This document shows positions 57,076 to 64,000 of a stretch of 64,000 nt of DNA, one piece after another. The notes beneath the pieces were generated by a model. That model was not told where the DNA came from. It was given only the letters and a program-made list of their open reading frames with translations, and did no database searches. The position numbers and the translations under genes are program-made. The DNA comes from Joostella atrarenae. GTDB lineage: Bacteria > Bacteroidota > Bacteroidia > Flavobacteriales > Flavobacteriaceae. The DNA is taken from contig NZ_JAETXX010000007.1 of NCBI RefSeq assembly GCF_021764745.1, positions 62,001 through 126,000 on the forward strand. Reading direction: 5' to 3'. Numbering within the stretch: position 1 is the stretch's first letter; each line of letters starts with the position of its first letter.

Positions 57076-57645
57076 TTACTCTGTATCTTCACTATCTTTT
57101 ACGACAGCAGTTCCAGAGTTACCATGAGAGCTCACTACTGTAAACTCTTTATTGAAGTCTATGCCCACCCCTTGCATATTTAAATCTGGGCTGGTGAATT
57201 TATAATCCCCTTCAGTAAAAATCCATTGATTTTCTTGATCGTAATACAACTGAGGGGCATTTAATATTTTGCCATCGTATGTTTTAAGGACAACATTCCC
57301 CTTCATATCGATAAGCTTGGTATCTGAATAAATAATACCATAATTTGCTGAAGCGCTACTCTTTTGATTATCCTTATCATAAAAATCCACATGAAAACCC
57401 TTTGGGAATTCACGGTAAGGAAAAGCCTGGTTTGCGTAATCCTCGAATACAGGACCACTTACTACAGCTGTTAACCTTGTAGAATCTGTATACTTCAGTA
57501 CAAAATTTTCGGCAATACCAACGGGAGTTTTATTAATAGCATTTATCTTTTGAACTTCCTTCAAATTACCTTCACATGAAAAAAACATTGTCACAGCAAA
57601 TACTGTGACAATGTTAATCAATGTATATTTTAAACTAAATTTCAT
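57076..57645 (-). CDS. lptC: LPS export ABC transporter periplasmic protein LptC
   Basis: Carries lipopolysaccharide from LptB2FG towards LptA. The protein is 189 aa with an N-terminal hydrophobic stretch that ends in a lipobox-like FFSC (Cys24), as in many Bacteroidota LptC proteins. The beta-jellyroll OstA-like part has YGIIYSDTKLIDMKGNVVLKTYDG and NAPQLYYDQENQWIFTEG. It starts 1 bp after the TPR gene. lptE lies in the other cluster at 26 kb. Confidence 0.9.
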   Translation of the reverse strand: MKFSLKYTLINIVTVFAVTMFFSCEGNLKEVQKINAINKTPVGIAENFVLKYTDSTRLTAVVSGPVFEDYANQAFPYREFPKGFHVDFYDKDNQKSSASANYGIIYSDTKLIDMKGNVVLKTYDGKILNAPQLYYDQENQWIFTEGDYKFTSPDLNMQGVGIDFNKEFTVVSSHGNSGTAVVKDSEDTE

Positions 57646-57646
57646 T

Positions 57647-59014
57647 TTACAAGCTAGGTACTTTTACACTTCCTCCAACCCAACAGTTAAATTGGATTGT
57701 TTTTCCTGCCATACCAGAGCTAAAAATATCTTGCTTACTTGGTGCTCTACCAGCATAACTAGCAGCAGCTTGTGCAGATCTACTTTTTAAAGATGGATCT
57801 ACTTGACCAGCTTTTCTAGCTACTTCAGCAGCTTTCCAGTAAATTGCTCTTTTCTCGAAAGTTGTACTTCCACAATCATTAGCACTATTAGCATATAGAC
57901 TAGCTATGATTAAATATGGCGTTCCGTTTGCTGGGTTTAAAGATAAAGCTTGTTGAGCGTATGTTCTAGCACTAGACTTCTGACCTCTTTTAGAAGCTTT
58001 ACTAGACATTCTTGTTAACTTAGTAGCTTTTTTAATAGGATCAGTTTCTAAGTCGATTGACTGTTTGTAGAACTCAGTTGCTTTACTACTATTCCCTTGC
58101 TCTTCATATAAAGAACCTAGGTAGTATTTAGAACTTGCAGATGGCTCAATTTGATCTAACGCCTCTACTAATTTCACAAACATTGGATCTCCTGTACAAT
58201 CTTTAGAATCCATTCTTCCTGCAGCACTCTTTAACCATGCAGCATCTGTTTTATGAGCTTCGAAATTTTTCTGATAAAGAGGAATTAAGTTATCACAGTC
58301 TGCTAACTTACCTAATTTAGCATCAACACTACCACTAATTTTTTCGTAATTTTCTCCATTCTGTCTTGCTGCAGCTAATATTTTAGTCTCTTTACTAGTT
58401 AATGTTCCTGCATCTTCTTTAGGCACATACTTAACAATAGTTTCTCCTAACTCTTGATTCTCTTCAGCAATCTTTCCTGTTACATCATCATATGTGTCAA
58501 AAACCTCTTGAAGGTCTTTTTTACCAGCTGCATTAAGATCAACTAACGTAGAGAAATAAAGGTATAAAGCTTTAGGATTTTTAAATCCATCTTTATCTTC
58601 CTTGTATGCTTTATCTAATAAGTTATAGATCTCTTCATCAGAACCCATTTTCTGATCATTCATTAATAAAGCTGCATCTATATCTGCTCCAGCCTTTGTA
58701 TATCTTTTTGGAAAATACTCAGGTCCTTTTTTATAAAGCTCGGTAAGCATAGTAACATACTTATCTTTATTTGCAGGATCCTTTTCAATTTTATGTTTTA
58801 AAATTTTTTCTCCATAGTGGAATGTAGCCCAATGCAATTCTGGACAATTTTCATATACCATTTTCCATGGTTCATATGCAGCGTCATAGTTTTTAACTTT
58901 CGCATGCTCGGCAAATACGGATAAATTCTGTGGACATTCAGGGTTCTGTGCTTGCCCTAATGTAACAAAGGCAACCCCTAGAACACCAACCAATATAGAA
59001 ATCTTCTTTTTCAT
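57647..59014 (-). CDS. Exported TPR protein of unknown function
   Basis: Unnamed 455-aa protein with a signal peptide (residues 1-22, ending GQAQ) and helical repeats of the tetratricopeptide kind over most of its length. The clearest are SSKYYLGSLYEEQGNSSKATEFYK and SSARTYAQQALSLNPANGTPYLIIASLY. Cysteines near both ends (NPECPQN, ENCPEL, NDCGST, FNCWVGG) could form disulfides in the periplasm. It lies between an outer-membrane protein gene (36 bp) and lptC (1 bp). A chaperone or adaptor role at the outer membrane is likely but unproven. Confidence 0.8.
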   Translation of the reverse strand: MKKKISILVGVLGVAFVTLGQAQNPECPQNLSVFAEHAKVKNYDAAYEPWKMVYENCPELHWATFHYGEKILKHKIEKDPANKDKYVTMLTELYKKGPEYFPKRYTKAGADIDAALLMNDQKMGSDEEIYNLLDKAYKEDKDGFKNPKALYLYFSTLVDLNAAGKKDLQEVFDTYDDVTGKIAEENQELGETIVKYVPKEDAGTLTSKETKILAAARQNGENYEKISGSVDAKLGKLADCDNLIPLYQKNFEAHKTDAAWLKSAAGRMDSKDCTGDPMFVKLVEALDQIEPSASSKYYLGSLYEEQGNSSKATEFYKQSIDLETDPIKKATKLTRMSSKASKRGQKSSARTYAQQALSLNPANGTPYLIIASLYANSANDCGSTTFEKRAIYWKAAEVARKAGQVDPSLKSRSAQAAASYAGRAPSKQDIFSSGMAGKTIQFNCWVGGSVKVPSL

Positions 59015-59050
59015 TTATGTAATTTTATGGTTAACGTATTATATATTTAT

Positions 59051-60319
59051 CTATCTAATTAAATTCTTTCTAAACCATCTGTCGTTTAATGACAAACTTA
59101 TAAAAACATTGAAATAGTTTTCTTCAATTCTTCCTAAATAAGTACTTCCTCTTTTTCCAAATTCCACACCTACATTGGCATTAGAAAAACCATTCATCGG
59201 TAAACCTAAACCAAAAGACATGCCAAAGTCGTGAACAGGTACATTATTAACTAACAGACCAGTCTTTTCATTCTTCATACCTATTCTATATGTCACTCTT
59301 TTCCAGTAACTTGCATATGAGTCGTAATCAGGAGTCCAAAAACCACCTACAGAAAATCTATTTCCATCTTCATAAGCTCCATTCACCACATCTATAAATT
59401 CATTCTCAAACTCACTAGACTTAGTTATTTCATACTCACCACCTATAAACCATGTGTATTTTTTTCCCACACCTAATCCTAATGTATAAGATTCTGGTAA
59501 ATGTAAGTAAGTAGAATTAAGTCCTAACGCTCCTAAATCTACATCCTCAGTAACTCTTGGCACTTCTAAACCAGCGGAATTTGTTAAAATTGTTGATATT
59601 GACCTATCATTACTAGAGGTAATCTTTGTTGCTGGCGTATACAATACAGAAGATTTCAATTCTAAATTTTTAGTCAACTCAGCATCATAATTTAATGAGA
59701 AGCTATAATCAAACCCACTATATTCTGAATTGTTCTGTATTCTTGTTCCATATTGAATCCCTTCCAAAAAGCGGACTGATTCCTTTTCTATTTTTCCAAA
59801 ATTAAAATTTACTTTTCCTCCGAAGCTAAAATTATTTAAAAAAGTAAAACCATAAGCAAAAAATGCTTTATTAATTCCACCTTCACCTGAATATCTATCC
59901 AATTGAGCTGGAGAAGCATCTTCATCTAAAGATCTTACTCGGTATCCTACAGAAGTCCAAGGCACTAAACCAAAGCTCATTCCCATGTTATTTCCTAAAG
60001 GAACTCCAACTGCCAAATAATCGAAAGTTACATCCGAAGCATTTTCACTACCTTCATCTGTTGCTAAATCTAAAGAATGATAACCTCCACCAACAGTAAA
60101 TGCAGTTAATTTAAGCTTTCCTAAAGATGCAGGGTTATTAAGATTTAAGTGTATACTGTCTGTATAAACACTAATCCCCCCCATCGATCTATTTTCTACC
60201 AATCCCTTAAAACGTTGGTCTCCTGTTCCGTAAAAAGAATATGGTGATACACTTCCCTCCTGCGCAAAACTGTAACTACATATAAATAATACAATTACAA
60301 TAAAAATCTTTTTAATCAT
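59051..60319 (-). CDS. Putative outer membrane beta-barrel protein
   Basis: A 422-aa exported protein with signal peptide (residues 1-19, ending SYSFAQ) and alternating beta-strand pattern throughout. The start of the mature part, SPYSFYGTGDQRFKGLVENRSMGG and LNLNNPASLG, resembles FadL/PorV-like barrels of Bacteroidota. The end (FNVFISLSLNDRWFRKNLIR) has no aromatic C-terminal residue of the classical kind. Its start codon is directly after the coaX stop. Ligand unknown. Confidence 0.78.
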   Translation of the reverse strand: MIKKIFIVIVLFICSYSFAQEGSVSPYSFYGTGDQRFKGLVENRSMGGISVYTDSIHLNLNNPASLGKLKLTAFTVGGGYHSLDLATDEGSENASDVTFDYLAVGVPLGNNMGMSFGLVPWTSVGYRVRSLDEDASPAQLDRYSGEGGINKAFFAYGFTFLNNFSFGGKVNFNFGKIEKESVRFLEGIQYGTRIQNNSEYSGFDYSFSLNYDAELTKNLELKSSVLYTPATKITSSNDRSISTILTNSAGLEVPRVTEDVDLGALGLNSTYLHLPESYTLGLGVGKKYTWFIGGEYEITKSSEFENEFIDVVNGAYEDGNRFSVGGFWTPDYDSYASYWKRVTYRIGMKNEKTGLLVNNVPVHDFGMSFGLGLPMNGFSNANVGVEFGKRGSTYLGRIEENYFNVFISLSLNDRWFRKNLIR

Positions 60320-61048
60320 TCAGTGTTTGTTGAGTTCTAAAATATAATTAACTCCCTCCAAGAGGAAATTCGGATGAGCAAATATGCTACTTTTTAATCT
60401 TTTAGACAAAAAATGACTATCACCACCTGTTAAAATAACTGTTAAATCTTTAAATCTATCAATATATTGTAGTATTACACCTTGGATTTCATTAACGGTT
60501 CCGTTCACTACTCCCGAAATCATACAACTTTGTGTAGAGTCCCCAATAAAGTCTTCAAAATCAAGAGAAGATACCAATGGAAGCTTTGCCGTATATGCAT
60601 TCATGGCCTTATACCTCATATGAACCCCGGGGGAAATTGCTCCTCCCTTATAAACCCCATCTTCACTTAAAAAATCATACGTTATACAACTCCCCGCATC
60701 TATAACTAAGCAATTTTGTGCGCTGTACTTATAATAAGCGGCTGCAATAAGAGCAATTCTATCTACCCCTAAAGTCTTTGGAGTAGCATATTGATTTCTA
60801 AAAGGTACTTTAGAATCTGAAGTAAGCATGGAGACAGGAGCAAAAACAGCCATTGCTTTTATATGCTCTTCGGATAGTTTTCCTACTGAAGAAATCATAA
60901 TATGGCGAATCATCGGGTACTTTTTGAAAATATTTGAAAAATTTTTTAAAATATTTTTTTCCTCAGTCTGCAAAACTTCCAAAAACATATCTCCCTTAAA
61001 AACAGCTAGTTTTATAAAAGAATTTCCAACATCTACTATTAAATTCAT
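60320..61048 (-). CDS. coaX: Type III pantothenate kinase CoaX
   Basis: First step of coenzyme A synthesis, ASKHA fold, 242 aa. The phosphate-1 motif DVGNS (6-10), TPKTLGVDRIAL with Asp96 (base in PanK-III), phosphate-2 VIDAGSCITYDF and the GGAISPG loop are present. It needs a monovalent cation in known enzymes and resists feedback by CoA. First gene of the minus-strand operon ending at the CNNM gene. Confidence 0.95.
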   Translation of the reverse strand: MNLIVDVGNSFIKLAVFKGDMFLEVLQTEEKNILKNFSNIFKKYPMIRHIMISSVGKLSEEHIKAMAVFAPVSMLTSDSKVPFRNQYATPKTLGVDRIALIAAAYYKYSAQNCLVIDAGSCITYDFLSEDGVYKGGAISPGVHMRYKAMNAYTAKLPLVSSLDFEDFIGDSTQSCMISGVVNGTVNEIQGVILQYIDRFKDLTVILTGGDSHFLSKRLKSSIFAHPNFLLEGVNYILELNKH

Positions 61049-61100
61049 GCCTAATTATTAAAGTTGTAAAGTTACAAAACCATTTTTTTCTAAAATTATT

Positions 61101-61130
61101 TTGTAGATATTAAATTTGATTCTATATTTG
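61101..61130 (+). promoter_or_regulatory. Promoter of tRNA-Phe
   Basis: TTG (61101-61103), a 19-bp spacer and TATATTTG (61123-61130) match the Bacteroidota consensus. The next bases, CACCCGCAAT, repeat the leader of the tRNA-Gly promoter with one change. Confidence 0.7.
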
Positions 61131-61148
61131 CACCCGCAATGACGCACT

Positions 61149-61224
61149 GGTGCCTTAGCTCAGTTGGTAGAGCAAAGGACTGAAAATCCTTGTGTCCCTG
61201 GTTCGATTCCTGGAGGCACCACCA
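61149..61224 (+). tRNA. tRNA-Phe (anticodon GAA)
   Basis: The acceptor stem GGTGCCT/AGGCACC is perfect and the CCA end is encoded (61222-61224). The anticodon stem AAGGA/TCCTT encloses the loop CTGAAAA with anticodon GAA at 61182-61184. The T arm CCTGG-TTCGATT-CCTGG contains a central T-T mismatch. The 3' end of a tRNA gene is a usual target for integrating elements, and the DNA downstream looks accessory. Confidence 0.96.
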
Positions 61225-61231
61225 CTAAAAG

Positions 61232-61268
61232 CCGTAACAGATTCTATATGATGACGTTACGGTTTTTT
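61232..61268 (+). terminator. Intrinsic terminator of tRNA-Phe
   Basis: CCGTAAC (61232-61238) pairs with GTTACGG (61256-61262) and is followed by six T. Confidence 0.8.
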
Positions 61269-61272
61269 GGTT

Positions 61273-61295
61273 TATACAGGGTGCTATACAGGGTG
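61273..61295 (+). repeat. Tandem repeat TATACAGGGTG, period 12
   Basis: Two identical 11-mers, TATACAGGGTG at 61273-61283 and 61285-61295, stand one base apart, 49 bp after the tRNA. Tandem sites near a tRNA 3' end can be integrase arm-binding sites. No integrase gene is in the window to support this. Confidence 0.6.
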
Positions 61296-61392
61296 TGATT
61301 TAATAAAGAAACTTGATTCTGCATAAAGCTTGAATAAATTGCAATTAACACGATAGATTTTATTTGGTAGACTTTTTAAAGAAAAAGCTTGC

Positions 61393-61521
61393 ATGCACAT
61401 TAGACGAATCCATGAGGGGGACATCAAAAAATTAAAATCTCACCATACAAACCAACTTAGGACGATAAGCTTAATAGCACACTTAAAACAATTTAGTACA
61501 TTAGATCTATTGCGCATGTAA
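61393..61521 (+). pseudogene. Short frame resembling a truncated HTH protein
   Basis: A 42-codon ATG frame encoding a basic, His- and Lys-rich start followed by LRTISLIAHLKQFSTLDLLRM and a stop. The pattern iIxHLKxFxTL is like the first helix of small HTH proteins found in Bacteroidota phages and elements, which are normally about 60-90 aa and continue with a second helix. I read it as a remnant. The match is from memory and weak. Confidence 0.3.
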
Positions 61522-61586
61522 GTTATATTTTACAAATTAGCACTGTAAAGACATGTAAAAATAGACACTATTTGACTAGGAGTCTT

Positions 61587-61787
61587 TTAACCTCTTACAA
61601 CATCAAAAACCTCACAATTTAAGGCTTTTGCTATTTTATGAAGAGTGATTATTCCCGTATTAACCTCTGCCCTTTCAATCCTCCCCACTTGATCTTTAGG
61701 AATATTTACTTCTATTGAAAGGTCATGCTGAGACATTCCTCTACTCTTTCGAAAGCTTTTAACCTTACTACCGATTGAAATTAACAT
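61587..61787 (-). CDS. Small XRE family transcriptional regulator
   Basis: A 66-aa protein made of one Cro/C1-type HTH: IGSKVKSFRKSRGMSQHDLS, the recognition region VNIPKDQVGRIERAEVN, and ITLHKIAKALNCEVFDVV. I chose the ATG at 61787; a GTG nine codons earlier at 61814 is possible. Small regulators of this type usually belong to mobile elements or toxin-antitoxin sets; no toxin is adjacent. It is divergent from the SH3-domain gene, with 286 bp between them. Confidence 0.85.
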   Translation of the reverse strand: MLISIGSKVKSFRKSRGMSQHDLSIEVNIPKDQVGRIERAEVNTGIITLHKIAKALNCEVFDVVRG

Positions 61788-62073
61788 CCCTTTATTCTCC
61801 TTCTTAGTAATCACATAGTAAAAATGAACTTATTGTTATAATAATTCAGACATAAGCTTGTAATTGTTTAATAAATTTTCCAAAATCTACTTAATTTGAG
61901 GAATACCGTAATGAATACTAATTTAACTTCGAAATATTTGTAAACATTTTAATCAGAAGCTCAAATTATAAGAAATTAAACTTAACTGAAGTAAAATTTA
62001 ATATTTATTAATTTTACCTTTCTAATATGGATAAAATATAACATAATTGTATTCTATAAAAAAACATAAAACC

Positions 62074-63468
62074 ATGAGAATTCTTATTCTACCAATATTC
62101 CTATTAATAATCACAAATATCTTTCCACAAGATTACACTAAGAAGTATAACTCAGTTTTAAAACAATATGAATATTACGATAAAGATGGTAACATGGTCG
62201 GACATCAGAAATATAATAATGTTATGAGACAATGGGAATACACAAAAGGCTCGACCTACAGCTACGATAACACTTCACCAGCAAATTTTAATAATTATGT
62301 AAAGCCTTATAATTTTAATTTAATTAGTCAAGTCCTTGCTGCTAAACAACGAAAGTATGATGCTAAAACTCAGTACAACAAAAACAGGCTCTTGAACAAG
62401 CTAGATCAATTACTTATGCTAGCAAATAAAATGAACAATCAAACTCAACAAAACAGAATCTATAAAGAAGTCGAAAACTACTTTTACAAAAATAGCAATT
62501 ACTTAAATCAACACCTATCAAATGACATTATTATCAACCAAGCTATCATAGACTTAACATATATATATAACAATGTTATTGGAGTTGAAAATAACTATAG
62601 TGTAACCCAAAACTACAATTACTCAAACACCACTACCCCAAAAAAACAATTCGAACCAAATACATACATCAAGGTAAGTCATGCTGCTCCAATTCGAGAC
62701 GCACCCAGTATTTTGGCAAAAAAAGTAGGAACTCCTTATGAGAATAAGGTATTAATAATAAAAAAAGTAGATGATGGTTATTACAAGGTTAAATCTGGCA
62801 AGTTATATGGATATATAAATGACGCGTGGTTAAGTGAAGTAATTAAGGAGACTGTAGATGAAAGTCCTCAAATTAAAAATTATACACAAAATAGTTTTGC
62901 AAGCACTACAAGCAATGCCCCTATCCTTGACAAGCCTAACAGTTTAGGAAATAAAATAGGGTCAACAGAAGAAAATAGTATCGTATACATATTCACTAAA
63001 GAGACTGAAAATTATTATAAAATTAAACACGGAAGCTTGATAGGGTATATTGACGCTAAATGGCTAAAAAACACCATTACTATTCCTTCAAAAGAAGAAA
63101 AAGAACCATCTACTGAGACCCAAATCCCAAAACAGATACTTGGTTTATATCTTGTAATGAAAATTGAAGAATCAACATTAAACTCAATAACTGGAGAAAA
63201 GGAAATACAAAATACAATTAATGGAAAGTCATTATTATATTTAAGTGAAAAATCAATAGGCTTTCAAAGAAACGGAGAACCCGCTAAAGAATCAGATTGG
63301 AGATATTTAGGTTTTGAATCAGTTTCAAACTCCCACAAATTTGAAGATGATTACAACCAATTAATATATATAGATAAAGATTTAAATAGAGTAACGTGGA
63401 TCGTAAAATCACCCTCATCAGTAAAAAAAATATACACGTATTATAACTTAAAAAAAATAAACAAATAG
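62074..63468 (+). CDS. Exported SH3-domain protein of unknown function
   Basis: A 464-aa protein with a signal peptide (MRILILPIFLLIITNIFPQ). The first mature part contains a short duplication, KYNSVLKQYEYYD and KYNNVMRQWEYTK. An Asn/Gln-rich helical section follows, then two bacterial SH3b-like domains (about 205-255, HAAPIRDAPSILAKKVGTPY, and 280-335, NAPILDKPNSLGNKIGSTEE). A beta-rich C-terminal domain of about 110 residues (ILGLYLVMKIEES to NLKKINK) has no match that I recognise. SH3b domains usually bind peptidoglycan. ATG at 62074 is preferred over a TTG nine codons upstream. Codon use is more AT-rich than in the core genes. Confidence 0.75.
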   Translation: MRILILPIFLLIITNIFPQDYTKKYNSVLKQYEYYDKDGNMVGHQKYNNVMRQWEYTKGSTYSYDNTSPANFNNYVKPYNFNLISQVLAAKQRKYDAKTQYNKNRLLNKLDQLLMLANKMNNQTQQNRIYKEVENYFYKNSNYLNQHLSNDIIINQAIIDLTYIYNNVIGVENNYSVTQNYNYSNTTTPKKQFEPNTYIKVSHAAPIRDAPSILAKKVGTPYENKVLIIKKVDDGYYKVKSGKLYGYINDAWLSEVIKETVDESPQIKNYTQNSFASTTSNAPILDKPNSLGNKIGSTEENSIVYIFTKETENYYKIKHGSLIGYIDAKWLKNTITIPSKEEKEPSTETQIPKQILGLYLVMKIEESTLNSITGEKEIQNTINGKSLLYLSEKSIGFQRNGEPAKESDWRYLGFESVSNSHKFEDDYNQLIYIDKDLNRVTWIVKSPSSVKKIYTYYNLKKINK

Positions 63469-63487
63469 CCACGAAGTCATCAAAATA

Positions 63488-63556
63488 AATACTCATGACA
63501 AAAGCACCCAAACAACCAAGTTGAATAATTGATTTGGTACTTTTGTCATGAGTATT
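63488..63556. repeat. 17-bp perfect inverted repeat with 35-nt spacer
   Basis: AATACTCATGACAAAAG (63488-63504) and CTTTTGTCATGAGTATT (63540-63556) are exact complements; three more pairs (ACC/GGT) extend the stem after one mismatch. The spacer holds a small inner dyad, CAAC-CAA-GTTG. The repeat lies between two convergent genes. There is no T tract on either side, so it is not a plain terminator. It could be a replication origin hairpin, a recombination site or a transposon end. Confidence 0.8.
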
Positions 63557-63574
63557 ATAGCTGACATTTCTCCC

Positions 63575-64000
63575 CTAAGCTGCTTTTTGAATAGATTCTA
63601 AATTACAATCTATCATTTCTTGAAACTTTTTATGGAGTAAATTTCTAATAAGCAATCTAGTACGATTCAATCCATACTCTTCTATATATCTATTACATTC
63701 TCTTTTAATTCTACCATAAATCCTATAAGATACTGCTTGTTTCAGACTATCCCAATAATAAGGATTTGTACAGTCACAAATCAACCCAACATGACGTTTG
63801 TCTAACACTTTCTCCATTCCTTCTATATCTACTATCAAAAGCTTATCAAACTGCTTTAACAGGAACTGAAAAAGCCTAAATACAACATCTTGACTTAGCA
63901 AATCCACAAGGTTATATATTTGCAATTCTTCTAAAAACCGAGAGCGAGTTATTTTTATTTCAAACCTTACCACATTTCCTTTTTGCTTATAATGCTTAGA
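63575..64000 (-). CDS. C-terminal part of a possible phage/plasmid replication protein (pII/X-like)
   Basis: The frame is open to the right edge (SKHYKQKGN precedes the first possible start), so the N-terminal part is missing. The segment KGNVVRFEIKITRSRFLEEL followed by IYNLVDLL resembles the C-terminal region of replication initiators of the filamentous-phage gene II/X type. The rest is helical and basic (YRIYGRIKRECNRYIEEYG). No catalytic tyrosine can be judged because that region is outside. The inverted repeat 19 bp beyond its stop could belong to the same replicon. The family assignment is from memory and tentative. Confidence 0.45.
   Translation of the reverse strand, partial: SKHYKQKGNVVRFEIKITRSRFLEELQIYNLVDLLSQDVVFRLFQFLLKQFDKLLIVDIEGMEKVLDKRHVGLICDCTNPYYWDSLKQAVSYRIYGRIKRECNRYIEEYGLNRTRLLIRNLLHKKFQEMIDCNLESIQKAA

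Larger units (their letters stand above)
61225..61586. other. Gene-poor stretch downstream of tRNA-Phe
   Basis: It contains the tRNA terminator, a tandem 12-bp repeat just behind it, and a 42-codon frame that resembles the beginning of an HTH protein. No intact gene longer than this is seen. Base composition and lack of conserved genes differ from the compact core regions before it, as expected at the edge of an insertion. Confidence 0.5.

Noticed and set aside
61587-61787. XRE regulator as antitoxin of a toxin-antitoxin pair
   Set aside because: No small toxin-like gene is adjacent on the same strand.

Overview
The window is AT-rich and looks like a chromosomal segment of a member of the Flavobacteriaceae (Bacteroidota). 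The evidence is a complete gldKLMN cluster (type IX secretion and gliding core), a class II HMG-CoA reductase followed by a mevalonate-pathway GHMP kinase, MreBCD-PBP2-RodA, many families typical of Bacteroidota, and repeated promoter-like TTG-N18-21-TAnnTTTG elements instead of the Escherichia coli consensus. The genus cannot be fixed from the sequence alone.

Layout. 1-1.2 kb: 3' part of mutS. 1.3-1.6 kb: tRNA-Gly(GCC) and tRNA-Leu(UAA) with their own promoter and terminator. 1.7-3.8 kb: a DUF4130/TIGR03915 DNA-metabolism gene divergent from a LexA-like XRE-S24 repressor, with three GGAA-N3-TTCC palindromes between them, then a small cysteine-rich protein. 3.8-9.5 kb: RND efflux operon (adaptor, pump, TolC). 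9.7-13.2 kb: ABC-F ATPase, DUF983 protein and an FAD oxidoreductase. 13.3-21.8 kb, all minus strand: topA, an arginase-fold protein that has lost metal ligands, and gldK-L-M-N with a good promoter and terminator. 21.9-30 kb: a membrane protein, miaB, a sigma-54 activator, lptE, a TPR gene, secG and groES-groEL; groES has a sigma-54-like GG-N10-GC promoter. 30.1-33.6 kb: pirin, a small lipoprotein, a GAF/fRMsr-like protein and purH. 33.7-39.3 kb: the tightly packed mreB-mreC-mreD-mrdA-rodA elongasome operon. 39.4-53.2 kb: S41 protease, surE, a small membrane protein, lpxB, NlpC/P60 lipoprotein, comEC, POT peptide transporter, S9 dipeptidyl peptidase, mvaA and the GHMP kinase. 53.2-61 kb, minus strand: PpiD, then the operon coaX - outer-membrane protein - TPR protein - lptC - small membrane protein - CNNM/CorC. 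61.1-64 kb: tRNA-Phe followed by an accessory-looking stretch: a tandem 12-bp repeat, a broken HTH peptide, a 66-aa XRE regulator, an exported SH3-domain protein, a 17-bp inverted repeat and the 3' part of a gene resembling pII/X-type phage or plasmid replication proteins.

Most of the window is core genome for envelope building (LPS transport, peptidoglycan elongasome, T9SS), protein folding and isoprenoids. The parts most worth a second look are the S24-DUF4130 cassette with its predicted operators, the degenerate arginase-like protein beside gldK, the possible sigma-54 control of groESL, and the element-like 3' end behind tRNA-Phe. No CRISPR array, rRNA, insertion sequence or integrase was seen. 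All calls come from reading the sequence by eye; no database search was run.
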